64,000 nucleotides of DNA from Sphingobium sp. V4 (GTDB lineage: Bacteria > Pseudomonadota > Alphaproteobacteria > Sphingomonadales > Sphingomonadaceae). The notes beneath the pieces were generated by a model. That model saw only the letters and a list, made by a program, of their open reading frames with translations, did no database searches and was not told the origin of the DNA. The position numbers were made by a program, and so were the translations under genes. This document shows positions 42,633 through 50,785 of the stretch, one piece after another (within the stretch, counting starts at the first letter, position 1; each line of letters starts with the position of its first letter). The stretch is taken from the NCBI RefSeq assembly GCF_029590555.1, contig NZ_CP081001.1:1922001-1986000 (forward strand). Direction: 5' to 3'.

Positions 42633-43160
42633 TCACGCGCCGCCGCGCATATGCGGCAGCTGCTGGGTCAGCCGGTCGACGTCCGGCAGGTTGCTGAGAA
42701 AATTGTCGAGCGCTTCGGTCACCATCTGCTGCGCCGACCGGCCCGTGACCGCGCTCGCCAGCCGCAGCCGGAGATGGCGATCCGCGTCCAGCCGCAGCGT
42801 GAAGGCGGCCTTGCGGCTGCGTGCCGGCGCGGCGGTTGTGACGGGCTGCGCCCGCTCCTGCGTCGCGCCGATCCGTTCGGCCAGTTCCTCGCGCGCCGCC
42901 ACCACGGCGGGGACGGGCGCACTGACGGCTACGCTGTTGCCCATCGGCGTCAAGCCGATCGCCACCGGCGGCTGTTCGACCGGCTCCGGCGTCGGCTCGA
43001 CGTCGAAGCCCATGTCGTTCCAGCCCAGATCATCCTGTTGAATCGCGACCGCCGCGCCCCGGCCGAAGCCGAGCATGGGGCGGCGCATGGCCGGCTGGGC
43101 CGCGCCCTTGCGGGCGAGCAGGCCGGAGGTGAGCGATGCGAGCGGCTTGGGTTCGGCCAT
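42633..43160 (-). CDS. Ribbon-helix-helix-like partner of the ParA-type ATPase
   Basis: 175 residues. The last 60 residues (RKAAFTLRLDADRHLRLRLASAVTGRSAQQMVTEALDNFLSNLPD) have the beta-strand, helix, helix pattern of ribbon-helix-helix DNA-binding proteins. The front half is low-complexity and acidic/Pro-rich. It begins 13 bases after the ParA-type gene, the place of a ParB-like or RHH partner in small partition cassettes. The partner role is inferred from position and fold only. Confidence 0.65.
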   Translation of the reverse strand: MAEPKPLASLTSGLLARKGAAQPAMRRPMLGFGRGAAVAIQQDDLGWNDMGFDVEPTPEPVEQPPVAIGLTPMGNSVAVSAPVPAVVAAREELAERIGATQERAQPVTTAAPARSRKAAFTLRLDADRHLRLRLASAVTGRSAQQMVTEALDNFLSNLPDVDRLTQQLPHMRGGA

Positions 43161-43173
43161 GACGATGCTCTCC

Positions 43174-43899
43174 TTACTGGCCGATCACGCGGCGGCCGAA
43201 GCCACCACCGGCGGGACGGGCGGCGACGGTGCCGACGCTGCCATGCGGCACGGAAAAGACCGTGCGACGGAAATTCTTTTCCAGCCGGTCGGACACATAG
43301 GTCCACAGCGCCTCCACCTCGGCGGCGGAGCGGCCCTTGGGATCGACCTCCATCACGGTGCGGCCGTCGATCATCGACGCGGCGAAATCGGTGCGATGGT
43401 GCAGCGTCACCGGCGCGACCGTGCCATGCTGCGACAGGGCGACGGCGGCCTCGGAAGTGATGCGCGCCTTGGGCGTGGCGGCGTTGACGACGAAGATCAG
43501 CGGCTTGCCGGCACGTTCGCACAGGTCGACCGTGGCGCCGACGGCGCGCAGGTCATGCGGGCTGGGCCTGGTCGGCACGACAATCAGTTCGGCGACCGAA
43601 ATGACGCTCTGGATCGCCATGGTGATGGCGGGTGGCGTATCGATGACCGCCAGCTTGAAGCCTTGCTGGCGCAATATCTCCAGGTCGGCGGCCAGCCGCG
43701 CGACGGTGGTCTGGGCGAAGGCGGGATATTCCGCCTCGCGCTCGTTCCACCAGTCGGCCAGCGATCCCTGCGGATCGATGTCGATCAGCACCACCGGACC
43801 GGCGCCGGCGCGCTGCGCCTGCACGGCCAGATGCCCCGACAGGGTGGTCTTGCCCGACCCGCCCTTCTGCGATGCCAATGCCAATATCCGCACGCTCAA
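43174..43899 (-). CDS. ParA-family ATPase
   Basis: 241 residues. Deviant Walker A KGGSGKTT at residues 12-19 (SQKGGSGKTTLSGHLAVQAQ), IDIDPQGSLADWW as the switch I / Walker A' region and VIDTPPA as Walker B. It is a stand-alone ParA/MinD-type ATPase, shorter than chromosomal ParA and without an N-terminal DNA-binding domain. It heads an operon with an RHH-like protein and a SPOR lipoprotein, which points to positioning of a cell-envelope or division component rather than chromosome partition; this is inferred. Confidence 0.9.
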   Translation of the reverse strand: MSVRILALASQKGGSGKTTLSGHLAVQAQRAGAGPVVLIDIDPQGSLADWWNEREAEYPAFAQTTVARLAADLEILRQQGFKLAVIDTPPAITMAIQSVISVAELIVVPTRPSPHDLRAVGATVDLCERAGKPLIFVVNAATPKARITSEAAVALSQHGTVAPVTLHHRTDFAASMIDGRTVMEVDPKGRSAAEVEALWTYVSDRLEKNFRRTVFSVPHGSVGTVAARPAGGGFGRRVIGQ

Positions 43900-44085
43900 C
43901 CCCCGTGGAAAATCCAGTTCCGCCGGGGATTGCCATGGCTGCGCCTAAAATTCGGTTAACCGGCCTGCATGCCATCGCATCGCAGGGACCGGGAAAGGAC
44001 TGCCACCGGCCCGCGCTTGTGCTAATCGGACCTTAACCTTGTTCCGTCATGACGACCGCAACGGATTGCCGCAGGAGCGTGGAAG

Positions 44086-45072
44086 ATGAAGCATATCTGG
44101 GGGATGATGGCCGCCGGCGCATGGCTGGCCCTGTCCGCACCGGTGCTGGCCGATGTGAAGACGGGCGTCGATGCCTGGCAGCAGGGCGACTATGCCAAGG
44201 CGATCCGCGAATGGCGGCCGCTGGCACAAGCCGGCGACCCCGATGCGCAATTCAACATGGGCCAGGCCTACAAGCTGGGCCGGGGCGTCCAGGCCGATCT
44301 TTCTACCGCAATCGACTGGTACCGAAAGGCGACCGCTCAGGGCCATTTGCGGGCCGAGGATAATCTGGGCCTGCTGATGTTCCAGCAAGGCGATCGCGCC
44401 GGCGCCATGTCCTACCTTCAGCGCGCGTCGATGCGGGGCGAGCCGCGCGCCCAATATATCGTCGGGACCGCCCTGTTCAACGGCGACCTGGTCGGCAAGG
44501 ACTGGGTGCGCGCCTATGCGCTGATGAGCCGGGCGGCCGCTTCGGGCCTTGCCCAGGCGTCGACCAGCCTCACCCAGATGGACAAATATATTCCCGAGGA
44601 TCAGCGCCGGCAGGGCCTGGCCATGGCGGCCAATATGGACCAGGGCAAGGGCGCGACCTTTGCCGCGGCCGACCAGGCGCCTGTTCGCGCCGCCCCCGCA
44701 TCGGTGCCGACGGCGCAGCTGCCGGCCTCCACGCCGCCGGCGGCCAGGGCCGCAGCACCAGCGCCGAAGCCCGCCACCCCCAGGCCGCAGGTCGCCGCCG
44801 CGACCCCGCCCAGGCCCGCCCTGCCCCGGCCGTCCGCATCGGGCGGCTGGCGGGTCCAGCTCGGCGCGTTCGGCGCGGAAGCCAATGCCCGCGCCCTGTG
44901 GAGCCGCCTGACCGCCAAGGTGAGCGGCCTGTCCGCCTATCAGCCCTTCCTGGTGAAGGCCGGCGCCGTCACCCGCCTCCAGGCCGGGCCGATCGCCAGC
45001 AGTGCCGACGCCAGCCGCCTCTGCATCCGCATCAAGGCCGCCGGCGCAGACTGTATGCCCAAGAAGAGCTGA
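44086..45072 (+). CDS. Sel1-repeat and SPOR domain exported protein
   Basis: 328 residues with a signal peptide (MKHIWGMMAAGAWLALSAPVLA). Residues 25-170 contain Sel1-like repeats (AIREWRPLAQAGDPDAQFNMGQAYKLGRGVQADLSTAIDWYRKATAQG; RGEPRAQYIVGTALFNG). A Pro/Ala-rich linker (215-260) leads to a SPOR domain (GGWRVQLGAFGAEANARALWSRL...LQAGPIASSADASRLC). It faces the ParA unit across a 186-base divergent region and likely acts with the TPR-SPOR lipoprotein in septal peptidoglycan. Confidence 0.9.
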   Translation: MKHIWGMMAAGAWLALSAPVLADVKTGVDAWQQGDYAKAIREWRPLAQAGDPDAQFNMGQAYKLGRGVQADLSTAIDWYRKATAQGHLRAEDNLGLLMFQQGDRAGAMSYLQRASMRGEPRAQYIVGTALFNGDLVGKDWVRAYALMSRAAASGLAQASTSLTQMDKYIPEDQRRQGLAMAANMDQGKGATFAAADQAPVRAAPASVPTAQLPASTPPAARAAAPAPKPATPRPQVAAATPPRPALPRPSASGGWRVQLGAFGAEANARALWSRLTAKVSGLSAYQPFLVKAGAVTRLQAGPIASSADASRLCIRIKAAGADCMPKKS

Positions 45073-45089
45073 AGGTCGAACGGTCGTGG

Positions 45090-45992
45090 TCACCTGACCA
45101 CGCCCGCCTGCTCCACCATCCAGTCGCGAAACTGCGCCACTGCCGGACTGGTCAGCGCATCGGGCGGATAGACGAGATAATAGGCCTGCTCGGTCGACAT
45201 GGGCCGGGCGAAGGGGATGACCAATGTCCCGGCGTACAGCTCCGGCCGAATGAGGAAGCTGGGGATCAGCGCCACCCCCGCGCCCGCCGCCGACGCCTGC
45301 GCCAGCATCAGGAAATGTTCGAAGGCCGGCCCCGGCGCCAGCCCCGACGTGTCGACGCCCGCCGCCGCCAGCCAGCGCGCCCAGGCGTCGCGTCGCGATG
45401 TCTGGCTGAGCAAGGGCACATGCAACAGGTCGGCCGGCGTGCGCAGCGGATGGGCCGCCAGCCAATCAGGCGCGCAGACCGGCACCGCTTCCTCACGAAA
45501 CAGGAAGTCCATCGAGACACCCGGCCAGTCCGCGGCGACACCGAAATGGACAGCCGCATCAAATTCTTCATGGCCAAAGTCGAAGGGTTGCGAGCGGGCG
45601 GCGAAGTCGATCACCAGGTCGGGATGGCGCGCGGTCAGCAGAGGCAGGCGCGGCGCGAGCCAGCGCATCCCGAAACTGGGCAAAGTCGCGACCCGGAGCG
45701 CGGTTTGCGACGGCCGGGCCGACGCCCTGGCCGTAGCGCGGCGGATGCTGTCGAGCGCGGGCAGCAATTCGTCCGCATAGGTCCGCCCCGCCTCGTTCAG
45801 GCGCACCCGCCGCCCGATCCGGTCGAACAGGGGTGTCTGGAGCATGTCCTCCAGCTGCGCGATCTGGCGGCTGACCGCGCTCTGGGTCAGGCCGATCTCC
45901 TCGCCTGCGCGGGAAAAGCCGCCATGGCGCACCGCCGCCTCGAAAGCGGTCAGCGTGTTCATCGGCGGCAGCCATTTGCGGGAAACGCTCAT
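45090..45992 (-). CDS. LysR-family transcriptional regulator (GcvA-like)
   Basis: 300 residues. N-terminal winged helix LPPMNTLTAFEAAVRHGGFSRAGEEIGLTQSAVSRQIAQLEDML and a periplasmic-binding-protein-like effector domain. The first residues are typical of the GcvA/AmpR branch. It is divergent from the DUF1338 and AstD genes with an 88-base gap, so it probably controls them. The co-effector is unknown. The window between the starts contains ATTTTGAATATGC-like AT-rich sequence but no clear palindrome that I can defend. Confidence 0.9.
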   Translation of the reverse strand: MSVSRKWLPPMNTLTAFEAAVRHGGFSRAGEEIGLTQSAVSRQIAQLEDMLQTPLFDRIGRRVRLNEAGRTYADELLPALDSIRRATARASARPSQTALRVATLPSFGMRWLAPRLPLLTARHPDLVIDFAARSQPFDFGHEEFDAAVHFGVAADWPGVSMDFLFREEAVPVCAPDWLAAHPLRTPADLLHVPLLSQTSRRDAWARWLAAAGVDTSGLAPGPAFEHFLMLAQASAAGAGVALIPSFLIRPELYAGTLVIPFARPMSTEQAYYLVYPPDALTSPAVAQFRDWMVEQAGVVR

Positions 45993-46080
45993 TCCAAACT
46001 CGCATCAATAGATGACAGGTCGCCATTTTGAATATGCTGACTATCCTGCGATAAGAGCGGTGTCATCCCGGAGCATGTAA

Positions 46081-47109
46081 ATGTCGAATGAGAATACGGG
46101 CAGCATGGAGACACTGGTCGTCGCGACGCTGGGCGCCACCGCGGGCCGGCGGACCATGGCCATGCTGGCGATCGACCCCCTGCTGCTGGCCGAGCGCGGT
46201 GAGACGGTATCCCGCGCCGCCTTCGCCATGGCCCTGACCGTCGCGCTGTTCCACGACCTGCTGGGCCGGGTGCCGAGCGGCGCGGCCTATGTCGCCGACA
46301 CGGTGGCACGCGGCGGCACGATCCTGTTCGACCATGGCGCGCTGCGCTCTATCCGCTTTGCCGAAGGCGCGACCGGCGCATTGCCCGGCGGCGAGGACGC
46401 CTTCACCCGCATCTTCCTGCCGCTGGGTTATGAGATGGCGGCCATCTATCCGCTCGACCGGCTGAAGATGACCGGCCGGGCCTATCGCCATATCGACTTG
46501 CCCGAGGCGATCCCCCAATTCTTCCTGTCCGAACTGCATGTCGACCGCTTCGACGCGGAGTTCGGCGCAGCGGCCCATCGCATATTCGACAGCAGCCGCG
46601 ACCCGCTGGACGATCGCGCCAGGGCCGTCCTCGCCCGCTATGCCGCCCGCGAAGCTGTCCAGATCGGTGACGCGATCGCCGCCCTGCCGGTGATCCTGTC
46701 CGCCTTCGACCGGCAGCATGAGCCGCCCGCCTTCGACGATTACCAGCTACTCCTCTCCCGATCCAACGAAGCGGCCTGGATCGCGACCGAAGGCAATGGC
46801 TTCAACCATGCGACCGACCGGGTGCCGGACGTCGCCACCCTTGCCGACCGGTTGAAGGCCGAGGACCGGCCGATGAAGGAGCGCCTGGAAATTTCCGCCA
46901 GCGGCCGGGTGCGCCAGACCGCCTTCCGCGCCGACAGCGTCGAACGCCTCTTCGCCGATGGCGAACTGCGCCGGGTGCCAGGCTCCTTCTACGAATTCAT
47001 CAGCCGCGACGTCGATCCCGAAACGGGCCGGCTCGACCTCGCCTTCGACACCGGCAACGCAACCGGCATCTTCGCCATGACCAGTGCGCTGTCGGGCGCT
47101 TCACGGTGA
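46081..47109 (+). CDS. DUF1338 / 2-oxoadipate dioxygenase/decarboxylase-like protein
   Basis: 342 residues. The family marks are FDHGALRSI (metal His), FHVD-like ELHVDRF, EGNGFNHATDRVPDV and VPGSFYEFISRDVD with DTGNATGIFAMT at the end, as in the vicinal-oxygen-chelate-like DUF1338 family. Characterised members (HglS/YdcJ) turn 2-oxoadipate into D-2-hydroxyglutarate in lysine breakdown. It is about 100 residues shorter than HglS as I recall it, so the substrate may differ. It overlaps the following dehydrogenase gene by four bases. Confidence 0.85.
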   Translation: MSNENTGSMETLVVATLGATAGRRTMAMLAIDPLLLAERGETVSRAAFAMALTVALFHDLLGRVPSGAAYVADTVARGGTILFDHGALRSIRFAEGATGALPGGEDAFTRIFLPLGYEMAAIYPLDRLKMTGRAYRHIDLPEAIPQFFLSELHVDRFDAEFGAAAHRIFDSSRDPLDDRARAVLARYAAREAVQIGDAIAALPVILSAFDRQHEPPAFDDYQLLLSRSNEAAWIATEGNGFNHATDRVPDVATLADRLKAEDRPMKERLEISASGRVRQTAFRADSVERLFADGELRRVPGSFYEFISRDVDPETGRLDLAFDTGNATGIFAMTSALSGASR

Positions 47110-48524
47110 CGATGATGCTCCAGTCCTTCGATCCGGCGTCACGCGAACTGGTCTGGGAAGGGCCGGTCGCGAATGCGGAGGATTGCCGCCGCGCCATCGC
47201 CGCCGCCCGCGCCGCCCTGCCCGGCTGGCGCGCGCTGCCCGTGGACGACCGCATCACCGTCGCCCGGCGCTATGCCGCGATCCTGGGCGAGCGGCGCGCG
47301 GCGCTGTCCGAACTCATTTCCCGCGAGACGGGCAAGCTGCTCTGGGAAAGCGACGCCGAAGTCGGGTCGATGATCGCCAAGGTCGACGTGTCGACCAAGG
47401 CCCATGCCGAACGCACCGGCGAGCGGAGCGCCGACATGCCGTTCGGCCGCGCGGTTCTGCGCCATCGCGGCCATGGCGTGATGGCGGTGCTCGGTCCCTA
47501 TAATTTTCCCGGCCACCTGCCCAATGGCCATATCGTCCCCGCCCTGATCGCGGGCAATGCGGTGGTGTTCAAGCCATCGGAGATCACCCCCGCCACCGGC
47601 GCGGCGATGGCCGACGCCTGGGCGGCGGCGGGCCTGCCCGACGGTCTGCTGACCGTCTTGCAGGGCGGCCGGGCGACCGGAGAAGCGCTGGTCGCGGGCG
47701 ACATAGACGGGCTGCTCTTCACCGGATCGGCGGGCGCCGGGGCGGCGCTGCGCCGGGCGCTGGTGGACCGGCCGCACGTCATCATGGCGCTGGAACTGGG
47801 CGGCAATAATCCGCTGATCGCCTGGGACTCACCCGAAGCCGCCGCGTCGATCATCGTCAACTCCGCCTTCGTCACCACCGGCCAGCGCTGTTCCTGCGCC
47901 CGCCGCCTGATCGTGCCCGAAGGATCGGTCGGGGACGCGATCGTCGAGGCGACCGCCGCGCTCGCGGCGCAACTGCCGATCACCGCCTGGAACGAGCCGG
48001 GCGAGGCCTTCATGGGGCCTCTCGTGTCCGACCAGGCCGCCGCAGCGGCGCATCGGGCGGTCAGCGACCTGATCGCGCGCGGCGCACAGGTGATCCGCCC
48101 GTTCGACGGAATCGAGGGCCATAGCGCCGCCTTCGTCACTCCCGCCCTGCTCGACATGACCGGCATCAAGGCGCCGGACGCGGAGATTTTCGCGCCGGTC
48201 CTGTCGGTCATCCGGGTGCCCGATTTCGACGCCGCGATCGCCACCGCCAATGCGACCAGCTTCGGCCTGTCCGCCGGCCTGATCTCGCAGGATGAGGCAC
48301 TCTGGCGGCGGGTGGTCGAGGAAAGCCGCGCGGGCGTGGTCAATCGCAACCGGCCGACGACCGGGGCGGCGGGCAACATGCCCTTCGGCGGCCTCGGCGC
48401 ATCGGGCAATCACCGCCCCAGCGCCTATTATGCCGCCGACTATTGCGCCTATCCGATCGCCAGCTTCGAGGCCGACGAAGTCGCAGCCGTGCCGGTTAAC
48501 GGCTTGAACATCACACAGGCTTAG
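47106..48524 (+). CDS. AstD-type succinylglutamate-semialdehyde dehydrogenase, copy 1
   Basis: 472 residues. Aldehyde dehydrogenase fold with NAD-site VLGPYNFPGHLPNGHIVPALIAGNAVVFKPSE, catalytic Glu in ALELGGNNP and catalytic Cys in TTGQRCSCARR; GNHRPSAYYAADYCAYP near the C-terminus is a mark of the AstD branch (arginine succinyltransferase pathway). Two cysteines in the active loop differ from copy 2 at 55865. The neighbouring DUF1338 dioxygenase and LysR gene suggest use in an amino-acid degradation route rather than a complete Ast operon, since astA/astB/astC are not in the window. Start could also be the second ATG at 47112. Confidence 0.85.
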   Translation: MTMMLQSFDPASRELVWEGPVANAEDCRRAIAAARAALPGWRALPVDDRITVARRYAAILGERRAALSELISRETGKLLWESDAEVGSMIAKVDVSTKAHAERTGERSADMPFGRAVLRHRGHGVMAVLGPYNFPGHLPNGHIVPALIAGNAVVFKPSEITPATGAAMADAWAAAGLPDGLLTVLQGGRATGEALVAGDIDGLLFTGSAGAGAALRRALVDRPHVIMALELGGNNPLIAWDSPEAAASIIVNSAFVTTGQRCSCARRLIVPEGSVGDAIVEATAALAAQLPITAWNEPGEAFMGPLVSDQAAAAAHRAVSDLIARGAQVIRPFDGIEGHSAAFVTPALLDMTGIKAPDAEIFAPVLSVIRVPDFDAAIATANATSFGLSAGLISQDEALWRRVVEESRAGVVNRNRPTTGAAGNMPFGGLGASGNHRPSAYYAADYCAYPIASFEADEVAAVPVNGLNITQA

Positions 48525-48557
48525 GGCAACGGCAGCGCATCATCCGCGGAGGGGCCG

Positions 48558-49424
48558 TTGCCAAATCCTGTCGTTCCATCCTGGGTTCTGACCCTGGTCT
48601 GCGCCGATCGCGTCGGCATCGTCGCCGCCGTCAGCCGCTTCCTGGCGGAGCGCGGCGGGTTCATCACCGACAGCCAGCAATATGCCGACCGGGAGGCCGA
48701 CCTCTTCTTCATGCGCGTCGCGTTCGAAGCGACCGACGAGCGGATGCGCGATACCGACGGGCTGCGCGCGGACTTTGCCGGGATCGGCGAACAATTCGCG
48801 ATGGGCTGGGTGCTGACCGCCGCCAGCCACCGGCCCCGGATGCTGATCGCCGTATCGAAGGGATCGCATTGCCTGGCCGACCTGCTGCATCGCTGGCAGA
48901 CGGGAATGCTGGCGGTCGACATCATGGGGGTGGTGTCGAACCATCCCGACATGCGCCGCATCACCGAATGGCATGGCATCCCCTATCATGAGCTGCCCGC
49001 CAATGGCGACAAGGCGGCACAGGAAGCCGCGCTGCTCGACATTTTCGACCGCAGCCGGTCCGACTATCTGATCCTCGCGCGCTACATGCAGGTGCTGTCG
49101 GAGGAACTGGTCGAGCGACTGGCGGGACGCTGCGTCAATATCCACCACAGCTTCCTGCCCGGCTTCAAGGGCGCCCGTCCCTATCACCGCGCGCATGAGC
49201 GCGGGGTCAAGCTGATCGGCGCGACCGCGCATTTCGTCACCGCCGACCTGGACGAGGGGCCGATCATCGAGCAGGCGGTCGAGCGGATCGACCATCGCGC
49301 CACCGCCGACGACATGGTCCGCATCGGCCGCGACATCGAGGCGCAGGTGCTGGCGCGCGCCGTCGGCTGGATCGCCGACCGGCGCGTGCTGCTGAACGGC
49401 GGCAAGACGGTGGTGTTCCGGTAG
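48558..49424 (+). CDS. purU: Formyltetrahydrofolate deformylase
   Basis: 288 residues beginning at a TTG codon preceded by GGAGGGG. An ACT domain (VLTLVCADRVGIVAAVSRFLAERGGFI) is followed by a formyltransferase-like domain with the catalytic NGD-type motif (ELPANGDKAAQEAA), HHSFLPGFKGARPYHRAHERGVKLIGATAHFV and DEGPIIEQ. It hydrolyses 10-formyl-THF to formate and THF and so balances the one-carbon pool. It follows the AstD gene by 33 bases. Confidence 0.93.
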   Translation: MPNPVVPSWVLTLVCADRVGIVAAVSRFLAERGGFITDSQQYADREADLFFMRVAFEATDERMRDTDGLRADFAGIGEQFAMGWVLTAASHRPRMLIAVSKGSHCLADLLHRWQTGMLAVDIMGVVSNHPDMRRITEWHGIPYHELPANGDKAAQEAALLDIFDRSRSDYLILARYMQVLSEELVERLAGRCVNIHHSFLPGFKGARPYHRAHERGVKLIGATAHFVTADLDEGPIIEQAVERIDHRATADDMVRIGRDIEAQVLARAVGWIADRRVLLNGGKTVVFR

Positions 49425-49435
49425 GTTCCCGTCCG

Positions 49436-49600
49436 TTAAAGCCCCAGCCGCTCCCAGAAATCGTCCGCCTTGATCGTAGCGCTGGGCACCGGCTTGCGCT
49501 CGGCGCTCGCCCAGGACGAATGGGGCAGAAAGACATGGGCGGCCGCCGAGCGGGCGGGGCTGCGCTGTTGCCGGCGCGAACTTATGGTCTTGCGTGTCAT
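49436..49600 (-). CDS. Small basic protein, function unknown
   Basis: 54 residues, ATG at 49600 with a strong AGGAG site 6 bases upstream. The N-terminal part is Arg/Ser/Ala-rich (MTRKTISSRRQQRSPARSAAAHVF) and it ends SATIKADDFWERLGL. No family recognised. The good ribosome site and the convergent stop close to purU support a real gene. Confidence 0.6.
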   Translation of the reverse strand: MTRKTISSRRQQRSPARSAAAHVFLPHSSWASAERKPVPSATIKADDFWERLGL

Positions 49601-49794
49601 CGTCTTCTCCTGATCAAGGGAACACGACACCTGGCGAAGTCGCCTGGGGAACCGTGCGCTTTAGCCGTTGGTGACGCGGAGCAAGCTGACATCCTTCAAA
49701 AGCCGCGAAGCGCCGGGCGCTCGCCGCTCTATCTAGTCATTCGGTAGAGAAAGTCCAAATAGCTTTGCTTGGCCAGGTGCCAGCCTGGCTTGGG

Positions 49795-50175
49795 TCAGGA
49801 CAGCCGGTGCAGCGCGCACAGCTTGTTGCCTGACGGATCGCGCAGATAGGCAAGGTAGAGCTTGCCGAAGCCGCCTTCCCGCACGCCGGGCGGATCTTCG
49901 CAGGCGGTTCCACCGGCGGCAAGGCCCGCGGCGTGCCAGGCATCGGCCTGTGCGGGCGAGTCCATGGCAAAGCCGATCGTCCCGCCATTGGCATGGCAGG
50001 CCGGCTGGCCGTCGATCGGCCTGCTGACCATGAACAGCGCGCCCTTGTGCAGGTAAATCAGGCGCCCCTTGTCATCGACCATAGCGGCTTTGCCGCCCAG
50101 CGTCGCAAACAGCGAATCGTAGAAGGCCCGCGACGCGTCGATGTCATCGGTCCCGACCATGACATGGCTGAACAT
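49795..50175 (-). CDS. VOC (glyoxalase/bleomycin resistance) family protein
   Basis: 126 residues from ATG at 50175 (MFSHVMVGTDDIDASRAFYDSLFATLGG); GAGAGAGG lies directly upstream. The two beta-alpha-beta-beta-beta halves are clear, the second starting at GTIGFAMDSPAQADAWHAAGLAAGGTACEDPPG and ending AYLRDPSGNKLCALHR. One metal ligand could be the first His, but the usual Glu positions are partly absent. The substrate is unknown. An upstream in-frame start adds 32 residues without support. Confidence 0.85.
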   Translation of the reverse strand: MFSHVMVGTDDIDASRAFYDSLFATLGGKAAMVDDKGRLIYLHKGALFMVSRPIDGQPACHANGGTIGFAMDSPAQADAWHAAGLAAGGTACEDPPGVREGGFGKLYLAYLRDPSGNKLCALHRLS

Positions 50176-50289
50176 GCCTCTCTCCCCAAGTTTCTCAAAG
50201 TAAGCGCGGCCGCAGGACAGGCGGCAGCGAGGCGCGACGCTGAAGGCAGGAGACGATCGACGGTTCATCATGAACCGTCAGGAGAGGGA

Positions 50290-50379
50290 TCAGGATATGA
50301 CGCTATACAGGAACCAGCCGACGATCAGCAGGCTCGACACGATGCAGATACGATCACCAAAAATGTCGATACGAGACAT
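50290..50379 (-). CDS. 29-residue membrane microprotein
   Basis: Encodes MSRIDIFGDRICIVSSLLI followed by VGWFLYSVIS. About 18 residues form a hydrophobic helix, enough for one membrane span. The ATG at 50379 has a GGAAGGA site about 8-11 bases upstream. It lies in a 382-base stretch with no other gene between the VOC gene and DUF2093. The remainder of that stretch has two small hairpins (GGCGATCTTTCGTCGCC; CGCCCCGTTGGGACGGCG) in the region expected to be its leader. Function unknown. Confidence 0.6.
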   Translation of the reverse strand: MSRIDIFGDRICIVSSLLIVGWFLYSVIS

Positions 50380-50557
50380 TAGTAAACATCCTTCCACCCT
50401 TGGGCGATCTTTCGTCGCCTCTGTGGAAAGACTACATCAGTTTTACGGCAAGCGGAACAGCAAAATTGCGGCGGATCGCCCCGTTGGGACGGCGAACCGC
50501 TCATCCGTGCCTCTTGAAATGGTCAGGGCCTAACGCACCGCCCCAACGCTCGCCCTT

Positions 50558-50785
50558 TCAGCCCCAGGCCGCCCCGCGATGGCGCAGAAAGGCGCGAGTC
50601 GCCTCCTGCGCGCCGACATAGGCTTCCTGGAACTCGGCGCTCCAATATTTGAGGTCGTCGAGGTCGATTCGCGAGCCCGAGACGGCGCAGACCACGAACT
50701 GCCCCGGCCGCACGATATCGAAATGCGGTGTCTCATAATGAAGCACCGCCAGCCCCTGAATATCCGCATTCATCCCGGACGCCAT
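50558..50785 (-). CDS. DUF2093 family protein
   Basis: 75 residues (AVLHYETPHFDIVRPGQFVVCAVSGSRIDLDDLKYWSAEFQEAYVGA). The L-K-Y-W-S and Q-E-A-Y-V signature is that of DUF2093, a small alphaproteobacterial protein of unknown function. Its start shares a base with the stop codon of the oxidoreductase gene upstream, so the two are an operon. Confidence 0.88.
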   Translation of the reverse strand: MASGMNADIQGLAVLHYETPHFDIVRPGQFVVCAVSGSRIDLDDLKYWSAEFQEAYVGAQEATRAFLRHRGAAWG

